Notes under the pieces: generated by a model
Told to the model about the DNA's origin: nothing
Database searches by the model: none
Seen by the model: the letters and a program-made list of their open reading frames with translations, nothing else
Shown: positions 48,893 through 61,895 of the stretch, piece by piece
Layout of the letters: each line of letters begins with the position of its first letter
How positions within the stretch are numbered: position 1 is the stretch's first letter
Source of the DNA: Arbacia lixula
Lineage: Eukaryota > Echinodermata > Echinoidea > Arbacioida > Arbaciidae
Direction: 5' to 3'
Assembly (NCBI GenBank): GCA_963669155.1
Contig: OZ022595.1
Coordinates: forward strand, 20,666,876-20,730,875
DNA: 64,000 bases
Translations under genes and position numbers: made by a program

Positions 48893-49534
48893 AAAACGGT
48901 TGTGACAACGAGCTTGTAAGAGTGCAGAGCACATATCATCCCAATACATTTGGTCACAATCTTTTGGTTTATTCATCCGTGTGCATGAAAGATTAACAAT
49001 AATGGAAGTGGCAAGGGCTTTCTCGTAATTGCCTTTGTACGTACATAACAAGTCGTTGGTTGTTATGACGATTATGGTACGTATGTACAAAAATGGTAAT
49101 CGTGGGTCATGATGCGTTTATGTTTATTTCAAATATTCACTTAAGAGAGCTAGTACTATTGACCTTGATATTTATCAGGGTGAGGAGTCTGTACATGAGT
49201 GAATGTACCAAACACTAAGCGCTTTCACACCGCCCAAATCAGAAAGCCATTTTTTTTTCATGAATTGTAGAATCTGATTGGTAAATTTTGTTTTTGAGAC
49301 AGACCTGTATTTACGTAATTTACTTGGTCGAAAATATCAAAAGGATAATATGTATAATATGTAATGCAATATGTATATTGTTTTAATGTATTATGGTGGT
49401 TTTTCATCGTTGTGCACATGCGCAGTGGCGATTTGAACTACTGAAAAATTGTGAGCGCGTATTCCGTGAAAGTGTAAACAACACGCTCAACCACATGCAT
49501 GCAGCTAGCGCACACACGCATACACCGTGCGCTA

Positions 49535-49960
49535 GATCAATCGGCCCAGAGCAACCGAGTTTGTACATGAAAAGGGAAATGTTGGACAAAAATTGCATAG
49601 TGCCGCACAATAAATGCACGGCTGGAGAAATTAGTAAGATTAATGCATAATCACGGGACTGCATACGGGATTGCTATTGGTTACATTCTTTATCCTGTCT
49701 TATAAATACACTTAAAGATATAAAACCGTCTCACCCTGCTTGTTGTCAAGAAATACGGGATATATCTACATTTATTCTGGTTACATATCTGGCCAATCGG
49801 CCCAGAGCAACCTAGCTTGCATAGAGTTTGCATACAAAAAGGGGAATGCTGCATACTAATTCAAAAGTGCCGCACAACTAAATTTGATCCATAAGGCCAG
49901 AGGCCGAATGGAATATGAAACCAGAGGCCGAATGGAATATTAAACCAGAGCGCAGATATA
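49535..49960. repeat. Local duplication and 24-bp tandem unit
   Basis: caatcggcccagagcaacc occurs at about 49539 and 49796, each followed by aaaagg.gaatg and gtgccgcacaa. At 49895-49945 gccagaggccgaatggaata is repeated twice. Confidence 0.85.
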
Positions 49961-50564
49961 TCCCGTATTGCATGAACAAGCAGGGTGTAACTAATAGTAT
50001 TTTCTGATCGGGTTTCCTCCCCCGATCTGAAAAAACCGTTATTTCTTCTGTGTGAAAGCAACACTCTAGTAATATCTCCGATAAAATATACCCGTCATGT
50101 AGTAGGTACCTTCTCACAACTACGGGTATTTTTCCAAAGGATAGCGATAGTGCTCACAACTACGAGGAATTTGTTATAGAAAGCCCCTTCAGAGAGGTGT
50201 ACAAAATGATTTCGTAGACTTTAAGGCCTGAATCTGATTTCATGAAGTATGGATATTGTTCCTGATCGAAGAGGTATGAAGGCGGCTAAAATAGTTATTC
50301 TGCCCTACTCTAAAAAAGGAAGCAAGTTACAAATCACTAAAATCTGGGCTATTGGTATTGTAATATTGTACCCAGCATTCCGTATATACGGCCAATATCT
50401 GGAAAAGGAATAGTTATCTTGCTGCGAGATATTAAATTAAACATGATGTGGTGTTGCACTGATGCCAACGCAAGTGGAAAGTTTTGCTCATTTGCAAGAA
50501 AAGTCTCTTTTGTTAGTTGCTTCCTTTTGTCAGATTAGGGTAGTTTCACCATAAACCATGACGA

Positions 50565-50965
50565 AAGCAATGTGGCTGATTGGTGGAGAGTTCGTCTCTA
50601 AATGGCAAGGCCCTGGGTCCGAGTCCTAGTGAAGTCCTTTGCAAAAGAGCCAGCGCCTCCCCAGCGCCTCCCCAGCGCCTCCCCAGCGCCTCCCCCCTTT
50701 GTGGGAAAATATCCGTCCCTCGGATAGGGACGCTAAATGGAGATCCTGCGTGTACAACAGCCACACTCTATGCAAATAAAGAACCCACTTCACTTCTTGA
50801 TTAAGGGCAGGGTGAAAACCTGGTGGAGTGGACAGAAAGCCTCTCATGAAATGGGATACAAATCTCTCATGGTTCATCCTATAAGGCTACTCAACCTTCA
50901 AACAGTATCCAACAGGCATCAAAAGTGCCATACGATAGACGAATTGACCTAGATGTAAATCGGGA
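50565..50965 (+). mobile_element. tRNA-derived SINE
   Basis: Head with A-box-like gtggctgattggtggag and B-box-like gggtccgagtcc, then an 11-bp repeat (cagcgcctccc x4, 50651-50694). The body shares blocks with 19585-19897 and ends gggataagg. Confidence 0.75.
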
Positions 50966-51271
50966 TAAGGAGTATGTACACGATTGTATATCTCCAAACT
51001 GTTTTAACGAGGGTTAACATGCTTGTCAACTCGTACTGCGCTTTTGTGCCCCCCTAAAAAAATGAATATTAAACAAAGGATGGTGCAATCAGAAAGCAAT
51101 AGCGACGATATATTCGTTTTACATGTATCTTGTACGATTGTAATCGTGATCTCAATTGCGAGGCATAATATCGGACACACTTCGTTTAACGCTTAATGTG
51201 AGATGTGTGAATTGTTGCACCAGTAACGTACAGAATTCACACAGAGCAATATCGTATCTGGAACAGCAAGG
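50966..51271. other. No gene seen
   Basis: Short AT-rich spacer. Confidence 0.5.
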
Positions 51272-51784
51272 TTTAAAGGGACACTCCACCCTGAACATGA
51301 ATTACTTTCAATAACAACAGAAACATGAAAGGAACATATTAGTGAAGGTTTTACTAATATCCGTCAAAGGATAAGAAAGATATCACCTTTTTAAACTTTG
51401 TGATTTCACGTGTGAGGTGCTCTTCCACGATTATGGTGTGTATCGAATAATTTCATAAATTGCTCATTTTCTGTTTTTGACAACGGAGTGATTCTTTTTC
51501 ATACGGTTATGTGTGTAAAATCGCATTTTTAATGATGTATCGAATGTACACGTAACAGGATACATGTTTTTGAGAAAATCACATTTTCGAAAAAAAAAAT
51601 GCACTTAACATAATGGGAGAGCACCACGCACGTGACATCACAAAATTAAAACTTTAAACGATCATAACTTTCTTATCCTTTGACGGATGTTCATCAAACC
51701 TTTACTAATATGTTTTCTTTATGTTTCCTTCACGGGTCTCCTTCTTATGAAACCAAAATAATGTCAGGGTGAACTCTCCCTTTA
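51272..51784. mobile_element. Foldback/MITE family F3 copy, 513 bp
   Basis: gtttaaagggacactccacc ... inverse ending gggtgaactctccctttaat; arms contain ggataagaaag and catgaaaggaacatattag. Confidence 0.8.
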
Positions 51785-52377
51785 ATGTGAATGTTTTTGT
51801 AAGCTTGCATTATCACGATTATAAACACCCGCTCATTTGTCTAAGAAATGAGGTGTTGAATACAGCGACATACTGACTATCTCATTGATGACATTGAAAT
51901 TAAATTTTCTCGCTCAGCATATTTCTTGTAAAATGGGGTCAGAAAAAAACGATAGTCAAATTGATAAAAAATGACTTTTTTTTTCTTAAGCAAAAAGCGA
52001 ACAGCATGTTAAGTATACCGTGGCCATCGTGCGCGCAAACTTGTCTCAAAGGAATTACGTCGGAAGTGTATCACTGTTTTGATGGAAAAGTAATAAAAAA
52101 TAGTCTTAAATTACAGAAATATGCATTGAAGAAGTTGGACAATATATCAATATTATTTACGCTTTTTCGATGTAGAAGCGAGAATGAAATTTACACAGTC
52201 TTACAATGGATGAAAAGCCCTTTTCTTTATGCCATGATCTCGTATTTGTTTTTGAACTGTTTCAATATGCATTTGCGTATCCGACATCAGAAAGTAGTGT
52301 CGTGTCGGAATGTCGGATGTCAGATCCGGTGTGAATCCGCCATTCTGACGTCATTCTTCTCTCTCGTTTCTCCTCAG

Positions 52378-52423
52378 CTCCGAGTGGGCCTCTGCTATCT
52401 GGTCTTCCTGCTCCTTTACCAAG
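52378..52423 (+). CDS. Candidate signal-peptide exon of the EGF gene
   Basis: 46 nt between tctcctcag and gtaaag, encoding LRVGLCYLVFLLLYQ, a strongly hydrophobic stretch. It ends in phase 1 so that G|CA gives Ala in front of the first EGF Cys. An upstream ATG exon would be needed; alternatively the open frame extends upstream from this point. Uncertain. Confidence 0.4.
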
Positions 52424-54213
52424 GTAAAGTATGACATTAACCATTCGTATCCAACACGAAGCGATACTCAGTGGGATTTGTGTGTATTACTGGGCCCCGT
52501 TGCATAAAACTTTTTAGAATTGAAATTAAAATAAAAATTAATAGTAGCTCTGCCATCGATTGGAACTACCACGGTAACCTCGCTTTACAGCCAATCAAAT
52601 TCAAGGTTTCCATAGAATTTGTCATTGGTAGCGAAGTTACCACCAATGGTAAGTTTTATGCAGCATGGCCCTAGTGTAAAAAAGTACATTAATGGCAAAC
52701 AAAGAGTTAACCCTTTGGCTCCGGGAAACGGAGCATGAGTATGGAAATGAGACCGAATTATATTTCATGTCACGAAATTTCCGTATAAAAAATGGACTAG
52801 TGCTTATCTTGCAGAAATGCAAATTTATCTTACTATGTATGAATATACTTAAACAAATTGTGTAATCCGTATGGTCGATGTAATAACATCGGACAATTTA
52901 GCAAACTCTTAGCGAACTCTTCTAAGTGTCCTATCATATGCATATCTGTATAGCATTTGCATGTATACGGTGAGTTGCTCGCAAATATGTAGACCTACGC
53001 TAAAAGGAATCACAACACTGGTTGTATTATACATGGAACATGATCCGCAGAGAATTAATGGCCTTTTACCGTGTAGTTTGTCCATCGAAAACTAGCAATG
53101 AGAATTGAAGTGATGAACACGATTCTGGGCACGTTGAGCGTGCACAGTGAATATAAAAAATCTTTCTGCCGACTTAATTAGAAAACGCGGTAGAAGTGTC
53201 ATGAAACATGCTTCGCATATTTTCATCATTCCTCTCAGCAAGCAAACTTCACTCTCTAAAGCGTGATTTTCTAATATTTGTGAAGATGGGGTGTATAGCG
53301 TTTCCTTGACAACGTGTGGCACCGTGACCCTGAGTGACGGGGAAGTTATCACGCTGGTATTGAAAGACGCGGGAAAACGACATGAAAACCCTGCAAATTA
53401 CTCGAAGACGCCAATCGCCTGCGTCATACCAGGTACGTAACGCACGCCTTGAATTAAAACCCGAACATGGGTTAATTCCCTACAGCAAACTATCTTTAAT
53501 ATATCTACTAGTATTGATCAATTTATTTCAAAGGTTTGAAGTAGTAATAATGATAACATTGTTTAAGACTGCCACGACTGTGACTGTTACTGGAAGCTGC
53601 TCTTAACAATGCCATATAGAAGCGATTACGTCACGTCCACCTGGATGGTACAAAATGACATGTAGTGCAGATTTTACGTCACAGTCACAGTCGCAGTCGC
53701 AGTCGCAGTCGCAGTCTAAATCTTCCATAATAACCGTAACTACGACAGATCCGTTCTTCCGCCATCACCAGATCACTGCTTCTAGGTTTCGTTTGAGTTA
53801 AACTTTTTTTTTTAAGATTTAGACGCGATTCCTACTCCGTTTGCTGAAATAAGATACGAATGGGAGCCGTGGACATTTCATAACTTTTTTTTATTAATAG
53901 CTCAAGCGACCTTTATCACTTCTACCCCTTGCCTTTTATAATATTGTTCAACTATTGCTACTATCAACAAAAACCTCGGTCCATTATGGGGCTCGGGGAA
54001 AACAAAATCGATGTGCAGTACATGAGTTAAATATTCATGGAATGTAAACGGCATACATGCGTGGGCACTAATCAGGTTAATTCCAAACGGAGGATACCAA
54101 CCTCGATACTGATAGCAGTTATTATGAAAAGGCCTATGAACGCTTTGTTTTGGGTAAACTAACAAGCACACACACACACACACACACAGACACACATACA
54201 ACCAGACACACAT

Positions 54214-54260
<47 letters not shown>

Positions 54261-55619
54261 TACACACACACGCACAATGCAGACAATGAATTGGCAGAAG
54301 AAACCATTTCAGTGAGGTACAGACGTAGCTCTACGATTTAACCCGTTGACTTCTAGATTGCCACATTACCACAGATGTAACACGCGTACCACCTGTTTCC
54401 CGTGCGCGTATCAAAATCCTTTGTGAAACTAAGTCTGCTGGTGCTTTCCTCGTGCGCAAACTCTATGGACATATCACTGAAAATATGACACATTATGTGC
54501 ACATTTTTGTCATTTGTGAACAAATGAGCTAACTTTCATCCTAAGTTCCAATGGTATGATGAGAATGATAGTAAGTTATTTACATTTTGTATTTGAAGTT
54601 GCATTCGCGTTTTGGGGTCAAACAGAGCCCTTTCTGAGCAAACAAATGAATGGAAATTTCCACTTTTTAGTAAACATGACCGATTTCAAATCGATACAAT
54701 TTCTCTCTTTGATATCGAACAGCTAACATTTCCAATGAGTCATTTCGCATTTTTTTGTACGTACCTACATCCGGTCACGCGCGCAATTCATACGACAGTT
54801 CTCATAACTGAATGGGTCCTTTCGGCGTTAGAGGATTTGATATGATTTAAAGTAGACATGATTGATCTTTGACATTTTATTTGTAGCACATCATCCAGGC
54901 CTAAAATAATTCAATTTCTCGGTGAAAATACAATACAAATTTTTCTAAATTGCATCTTCAGAGTATTTCATCGCTAAACATTTAAAAAGTTCACATTTCA
55001 ACTTGATTTAAGTTCTTGTCTTTGATTATCAATCAAAAGGGAAGACGTGTGTGTCGTACTGTACTTAAATATTTTTTCTTTGTTTTCTTTTTTTACAGGA
55101 AAATTGAAAGGACTGTAATGTGCTGCAAATGATATTTCAACTGATACACAATTTAAACAAAGGAAACGTAAATCAGTGTCTACTGTAACTCTCACTTGTG
55201 GCGTGTGGTGACATATGAAACGTGGACATGACCATATATTTCACGATTTAACAGACGACATGACTGAGTGAAAGTGACTATATATGCGATGATGAGACCA
55301 TGGACCCTAAAAGTGTAGTTTAAGGTAATTATTTGCATGTGGCAGCGATCGTGAGGCGGACACAGTATCAAATATCCCCCTACTATTTTCGGTTCAGTCC
55401 TCCCACAATAAGAAATAACCCCCACCCACCACTGAGAGCACTTTTAGAGATTGGGCGGGATAAAAAACATTCTTGATGTATGTGTGATTATATCTCGTCT
55501 GCGTTGTTATACAGCATGCCTCAGCTTCCCGTGTGCTAACCAAGCACTGTGCGAGGAGACACGCACTGGCTACTCATGCCTCTGTCTCCCGGGCTTCACT
55601 GGGGTGGACTGCAACATTA
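52378..55619 (+). CDS. Multi-EGF gene, 5' part (fibropellin/Notch-like), predicted exon set continues to 63290
   Basis: Candidate signal-peptide exon 52378-52423 (phase 1) joins to the first EGF exon 55515-55619. Further exons lie at 56709-56822, 57216-57329, 57691-57804, 58252-58365, 58746-58859, 60290-60403, 60986-61099, 61896-62009, 62967-63080 and 63177-63290. All EGF exons are bounded by AG/GT with phase-1 introns. The product would be secreted or membrane-bound with at least 11 EGF modules in tandem, the last ten calcium-binding. No DSL, LNR, laminin-G, CUB or transmembrane part is confirmed, so fibropellin, Notch or another EGF protein cannot be told apart. Confidence 0.6.
52491..52672. 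repeat. Foldback repeat family F1, copy 4
   Basis: tgggccccgttgcataaaac ... inverse ending ggtaagttttatgcagcatgg. Confidence 0.8.
53290..53432 (+). CDS. Possible extra exon (uncharacterised), donor-bounded
   Basis: Open frame reading CGTVTLSDGEVITLVLKDAG then ...NYSKTPIACVIPG, ending at CCAG|gtacgt in phase 1. Codon use looks coding and the spacing of the two Cys loosely recalls the start of a CUB domain. No good acceptor was found and no following half. Low confidence. Confidence 0.25.
53433..55400. other. Intronic or intergenic stretch, (CA)n inside
   Basis: Contains cagtcg repeats at 53684-53716, a (CA)n block at 54168-54277, and no supported exon. Confidence 0.5.
54168..54277. repeat. 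(CA)n microsatellite
   Basis: About 110 bp of CA with small interruptions. Confidence 0.95.
55515..55619 (+). CDS. EGF exon 1 (EGF module A)
   Basis: 105 nt, phase 1-1. It encodes CLSFPCANQALCEETRTGYS followed by CLCLPGFTGVDC: six Cys of one EGF. C-L-S-F-P-C fits the O-glucose consensus C-x-S-x-P-C. It lacks the calcium-binding D-I-D-E-C lead. Confidence 0.9.
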
Positions 55620-56708
55620 GTAAGTCCAGATACCTGCACCTCTTTGATTTTCTATAATTATATTCACGTCGATTAAACAATACGTTACTAATGGTAATCC
55701 CGAAGCTTGTCCGAGGTTTGTCCAAGTAGCAACAACTATTAAATTTAATGTGCGTTCCACCCGTTGAAACTGACACACGGAATACAGTTGAATGAAGTAA
55801 CACGTTGCTAAGCAGTTAAGTAAGGAGAAAATTGTGAATAAATCACGAAAACGGCTTATTGCAGAGATATGACGTCAACCTGGTTTTCCAGTTTCAATTA
55901 ATGGAATGAACTGACAATTATTGTTGTTCCTAATCGGACATACCTCTGACAAGCTCTTGGGTTACCATTAGTGATGTATTGTTTGAAAGATATGCATTAC
56001 ATGTGCATACATGTAAGTAGTATATTTCAAATATCCGTTTCCTTCATTCATTTTTCAAAATGAAACGAAAGTGTAGACACATAATCGATTAAAAACATAA
56101 CATTAAAAAATTAAAAGCAGCAAAGACATTAACTTCGAAGTTGTAATCAATTTGCAAAAGAAACACGACGAATTAGGAGGCAAAGTAATGATCACGTTGT
56201 CGATAGAATTATTGTCACCATTTGATATGAAATGGACATACAAATACTTTTCCTACCCAAATAATATAAGTACATAATATATTTAACTTCCTGGCTTAGT
56301 ACTGAGAGGCTCAAAACGAAAATTAAATATCCTCTCAGATTTTTCCCCTTCAAGGAAAAAACTAAGAGTAACCTTAAATGGTATATTCTAAAACGTAAAA
56401 GACTTTCTCTCATTTTGCATGGTAAACTTGCATTGTAAGTGAAATCGACTGATTTACCCAAAATGAATAACACAATTTATACTCTAGTAAAAATCAAAGG
56501 CCTATGACGAAAATTAATGCAAACATACAAAAAAAGTTGATTTTTTTTAAAAGACTCTTGTTAATATTTTGTAAGAAAATGTTCCATTTTTATCTCCAAA
56601 CACTCAGCTCATAATCAAGGTTGATTTGATACTGCTATTGTAAGACACGATAAAGTAAAGTGATAATATCAATTAAGACAACCGATCAATACATTTGTCT
56701 TTGTATAG

Positions 56709-56822
56709 ACATAGACGAGTGTGCCAGCTCCCCGTGTCTGAACAGCGCGACCTGCGTGGACCAAGTCAACAGCTACACCTGTCTCTGTGCCGATGGCTTC
56801 TCTGCACTTCATTGTGAAGAAG
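56709..56822 (+). CDS. EGF exon 2 (cbEGF module B)
   Basis: 114 nt, phase 1-1, acceptor tgtatag. It encodes [15 protein letters not shown] then [20 protein letters not shown]. It shows the D/N-I-D-E-C calcium lead, C-x-S-x-P-C, and C-x-[DN]-x4-[FY]-x-C-x-C. Confidence 0.93.
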
Positions 56823-57215
56823 GTAAGAATGACATTGAATCGTCGATCAATAGTAAATCATGAATGGATTAATCAGTGAGCCAGTGAGTTAGCCGATCTA
56901 GTCAGAAACATGCATTCAATAAAGAATTTATCAAATTCAAATCAAATTACAAGGCAGGTTTATCAATTACAGAATAGAGCGAACCATTCCAGTAAGAAAT
57001 CATTCTGTCAAACAGCGAATTTATGGAGCTACAACTAAATGATAAATCCATCAACCAAACAGGTTGTCACACGAGTTCGAGTTAAATAAATGAACAAAGC
57101 ACCAAGTGAAACGGACAGTGACCGATCTAACGAAATATACAGATTCATAAGTAAGTTAGTAACCCGATTATGAATTGATGATCATAGAAAATGGCTCATA
57201 TTCATGATCTTTCAG

Positions 57216-57329
57216 ACATAGACGAGTGTTTTAGTGCTCCATGCCAGAACAGCGCTACCTGCACGGATCAAGTCAACGGCTACATTTGCCTGTGTCAGGA
57301 TGGGTACTCTGGACTTCACTGTGCACAAG
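57216..57329 (+). CDS. EGF exon 3 (cbEGF module C)
   Basis: 114 nt, phase 1-1. [16 protein letters not shown] then [20 protein letters not shown]. Donor is gttggt, weaker than its neighbours. Confidence 0.92.
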
Positions 57330-57690
57330 GTTGGTCTGATATTAACTCATAGCGTGCCAGACACATGACCCCTAACTGGATCTCTGCATTAAGAGTTAAT
57401 GATTGGAAATGAGTCACTGATACGCTGCATTTTCATCATAGCTACCAATTTAGATATAATGAGGTCAACGGAAAAGCAGTCTATCAACCCAATTCTAAAG
57501 TTTAAAAGTATGTCTAGTCATTCCACAATAAGAGTACTTAAAAAAAGATCAGCTCATGAACAATTCAATAAATGATTCCATCGATTTATTAATAAGTCAT
57601 AATCAAGCAATGAGACCAAAATTTGGATTATCGATGAATCATTTTGACAGTCTATTAACTGACCCATTTCATTATAAATTGCAATTATAG

Positions 57691-57804
57691 ACATAGACGA
57701 ATGTGCCAGTTCACCATGTCAGAACAGTGCTACCTGTACGGATGCAATCAACGGATACACCTGTTATTGTGTTAATGGATTCTCTGGATTACATTGTGAA
57801 GAGG
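57691..57804 (+). CDS. EGF exon 4 (cbEGF module D)
   Basis: 114 nt, phase 1-1. [16 protein letters not shown] then [21 protein letters not shown] telomere-like repeat lies about 40 nt past the donor. Confidence 0.93.
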
Positions 57805-57844
57805 GTAAGCAAACTATTCACACACATCGATAACGTGTCAGCCA

Positions 57845-57889
57845 GGTTTAGGGTTAGGGTTAGGGATTAGGGTTAGGGTTAGGGTAACT
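57845..57889. repeat. Interstitial TTAGGG repeat
   Basis: About seven tandem ttaggg units, one with an inserted gattag variant, in an intron of the EGF gene. Confidence 0.93.
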
Positions 57890-58244
57890 TTAAACGTTTT
57901 GTGAGTAAACGATTGATTTGATTTGAAATTAGCAGTCATCCTCTATCAAACAATGAAATGAACCACTTTCTTTGAATTATTTTTTCAATCAATATTAATA
58001 TTGATACACATAATATCAATGAACTTTCCGTACATGTGAGCCGAATTAACTATTTGATCAATGAAGTATCTGAGGAACCAGCCAGCTAACCAGTCAATCA
58101 AGAAGAAACCACCACACACCAATCTAATCAGCCAACCACCCAGCCAACCATCTAATAAACCAACCAGCCAACCAAACGGCCATTCAAATAGGCAACCAAA
58201 CAAACAACCAATCAACCAATCATTAAACTATATCTACACTCTAA

Positions 58245-58376
<132 letters not shown>

Positions 58377-58499
58377 TAAACTTAACAATAAAAGTATCAA
58401 ATCAATCGTACAATTATCTGTTTCATGATAATCACAGTAATTCAGTAAATTAATCAACAGTCAGCTTTGCAGTCGATTAATAGAGGATTATGGAGGATT

Positions 58500-58570
58500 A
58501 ATGGAGTGTGGTTGTAGCAGTAGAACTGAACCTGACACTAGAAATTGCGGGTTCGAAATCCTTACATAGA
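58500..58570 (+). mobile_element. tRNA-like SINE head, degenerate
   Basis: B-box-like gcgggttcgaaatcc preceded by ctgacactagaaatt. Similar to 63466-63560. No intact body seen. Confidence 0.35.
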
Positions 58571-58745
58571 ACATTTTGAATAGAAGAAAAATAGAATAAG
58601 TCATTCAAAAAATGAGCTCCATCCATGAGTTCGTCATCTCGTAATAAAGTCAATTTATTAAAAAAAATCTTATTCTTACAACAACAACAAACAACAAAAC
58701 CTAACTAATCAGCCAATCATTAAAACTATACACTCCAATTTCTAG

Positions 58746-58859
58746 ACATAGACGAATGTGACAGCTTCCCATGCCAAAATGACGGTACCTGCATGGATCA
58801 AGTCAACGGTTATGTATGTCTATGTGCAGACGGGTTCTCTGGACTTCACTGTGAACAGG
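58746..58859 (+). CDS. EGF exon 6 (cbEGF module F)
   Basis: 114 nt, phase 1-1. [15 protein letters not shown] then [20 protein letters not shown]. Confidence 0.93.
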
Positions 58860-59499
58860 GTAAGTAGTCATCATTTAATTTGAAAAGCCATACATCGGTA
58901 ATCAATTTAGTCAAATAATAATATATTATGTAATCAATCAATCCTCAACAATTTACTAAATTAAAGAATTAATGAAATTATTTGAAAGGTTTCTCGAGCA
59001 AATATATCACAATTGACAAAGAAATATGAATACATCTGGCATTTGTCGATCGGTCGGTCTAAGCAATATCCAACAGTATTCACTCATTTCGTTTTAAGCA
59101 ATTCATAAACTATTCATAGATCAACCCATCACTCGAATTGCTAGACACACCTTAAGCATTGTAAAGAAAAGAGTTTTAAATCAATAATTCTAACATCAAT
59201 AGTTTTATGGATTACTTTCAAATGAATTTACCTACATCCTCCTACAATTTGGCTAATGTTGCGTTCCCGCCTGTTTATTTGCAATCATTTTTCGAACTTT
59301 TTTTTTTTAACCTAATGGTGTTTTTTTTCCAACCAGAATTAAATTGCTTCCAGCTTGTCCTAAGGGGTTCATTATTTTTTTTTTGTATTTTAATGTCGCA
59401 CTATTAAAACTGTTTTGACCTGCAATTCGTAGTTTCTTCTTTTTAGGGCCGATCTTTCCTTCAAGGCATCGTGTGCGTGCGTTTCGCATGTAAAGCTAT

Positions 59500-60050
59500 T
59501 TCTTCGTACAGCTGGCCATCGTGTTGCCAATTTGATGATCGTACGGCCGAATGGGTTCAAAATAATGATTGCATACATGCACTTGCTGCGCATGATGATG
59601 TAATCGTGTTTCGTCTGTACTGCCCACTGAACTATACCACTACGTAGTGGTATAGTTCAATGGTACTGCCAGATGCTCACGCCGAAACAAAGACATATGG
59701 TACTGCATGCCCACTGATTTGACAGTGGCGATCGATACACGTTGGCCTAGGCCATGTTTATTTATCAGCACGTGACGTGATGATACTGTCAGGACGTGTG
59801 GTTAGCTGTTGTTGTTGTTGTTGTTGTTGTTGTTGGTGATTTAAGGCGCGTTTTTTGATGTTGTTGCTGGTTGATTTTATGCGCGTGTTCAATCACACCC
59901 GATTATGTACACGCCAATCACACTTGATTATGTACACGCCGGTTTTATAATTGTGGGTGGAACGGCTTACGGGTATATATGTATAATTCAATTAAACTAT
60001 CCATGCATGTATCCAACATGAAGGACACATCATTACTTCCAGGTAAAAAG
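59500..60050. repeat. Dispersed repeat with a 32-bp perfect palindrome
   Basis: Related to 37915-38160. It contains a zero-spacer palindrome at 59628-59659, and (GTT)n at 59806-59835. Lies in the long intron between EGF exons 6 and 7. Confidence 0.7.
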
Positions 60051-60289
60051 TTACATTTTCAAACCAAATTAGGAGATATGGGTATATCTCCTCATTGAAT
60101 TTTTTTTTTGAACTGTCTCATCTTATTAATGTATGTCTGGTTTGTACGTAAAATGTGATTATGGAGTTATAGATACATATTATGAATAAGTATTAACTAA
60201 AAATAGATGATATTTTATTAACAAGATATCTGATTAATTGATCAATCGATCATTTAGTAAGCAGTGTAATAATGATTGTTCGCGTTTAG

Positions 60290-60403
60290 ACATAGACGAG
60301 TGCGCCAGTTTACCGTGTCAGAACAGCGGTACCTGCACCGACCAAGTCAACGGCTACACCTGTTCGTGTCTCGCCGGCATCTCTGGACTTATCTGTGAAG
60401 AGG
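60290..60403 (+). CDS. EGF exon 7 (cbEGF module G)
   Basis: 114 nt, phase 1-1. [16 protein letters not shown] then [20 protein letters not shown]. Confidence 0.93.
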
Positions 60404-60972
60404 GTAAAAAGAAACATTCGTATAAAATCGGTTAATTATAATAATAGTGTCCTTTCGACAAAATGTTTTCCGGGCTGATTTCCATATACATACACTCAAT
60501 CTAGACTATAACATCATAAACATAATGTGTACATGATCAATTAATTTGTGATTGGGTCCATCCAATCACAAATTAATTGATGGAATAGACCATTGCAGTT
60601 TTGTATGGACATTACATGCACGACTTTTAAATAATACGTTAATAAGGGTAGCCCAAAAGCTTGTCCGAAGTTTGTTTGACTAGCAACAAGTAAAATATTT
60701 AGAATCCATGCCACAATCGAAACTGTTCTACTAGAAACATGTTAATGTAATTACATGTTAGGGGGAGGGGGGGGGGGGGTTGTGTGTGAATATAATTGAT
60801 TATTCATCCTACAGAAATATAAAGTTTGCTCACAAAATAACCAGCCAAAGAAAATAATGAACCAACTAGCCAAGGTAACATGGTTTAATCAATTCCATCT
60901 ATGAAATGCGACGTTTCAGCCATTCATGCTGCCAAGTTGTCAAGAGATGCTCTGCATAATTGAACGAATTGA

Positions 60973-61230
<258 letters not shown>

Positions 61231-61348
61231 TGAGACCGGAGGCAGACGTTACAAAATCATAAGATATGACTGCAGAAACAAAAATCAGGACGATTTCTTC
61301 TTATATGTAGTATGGATAACTCACAGTAGTGAACATCTTTACTGTTTG

Positions 61349-61379
<31 letters not shown>

Positions 61380-61440
61380 CAGTTATATCTATGTCAGAAC
61401 GGCGGAAAATGTACAGATGAAATCAATGGTGACGAAAGAA
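61380..61440 (+). pseudogene. Ghost EGF exon fragment
   Basis: atgtcagaacggcggaaaat and the following bases match the middle of an EGF exon of module H type (C-Q-N-G-G-K-C-T-D-E-I-N-G), but the ends, including splice sites and the other Cys, are missing. It follows an (AT)n tract at 61351-61379. Confidence 0.85.
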
Positions 61441-61895
61441 TTAATCAATTGCAATGCCATTGTAACCCTGCTAGTAACTTAAAGAAAGCAAAAAGTACAG
61501 AGCGGTAGATTGAAATATTATATTATATATATGTGTTAATAAATATTTCATACGTTTAGACCTGTTACCAACAATGATAAAGACGTCACAAGGCACTTCA
61601 TTGCAGACCAATGGAGGTGTGCCTGAAGGGCACTGACCAGGGTAAAGTACTAGCAATCATAAGATTCAACCTCCAAAACATATACATTTTATTACTCCAC
61701 ACTGTCTTCTACCACACTTTTGCCAATCTGCCTGACTGTTCTTGAATTATTGATTTGAACTTATTTTCAATATTGCACTTCCCTTTAAGGTGGCAGAAAG
61801 TCTGTGAAAGGGTATTTCAAAGAGTTATGAGTCGATCGGTCAATCGATTATTAATCAATTAGCTAACTTTTTCCCCCAACGAATAACATCTCCAG

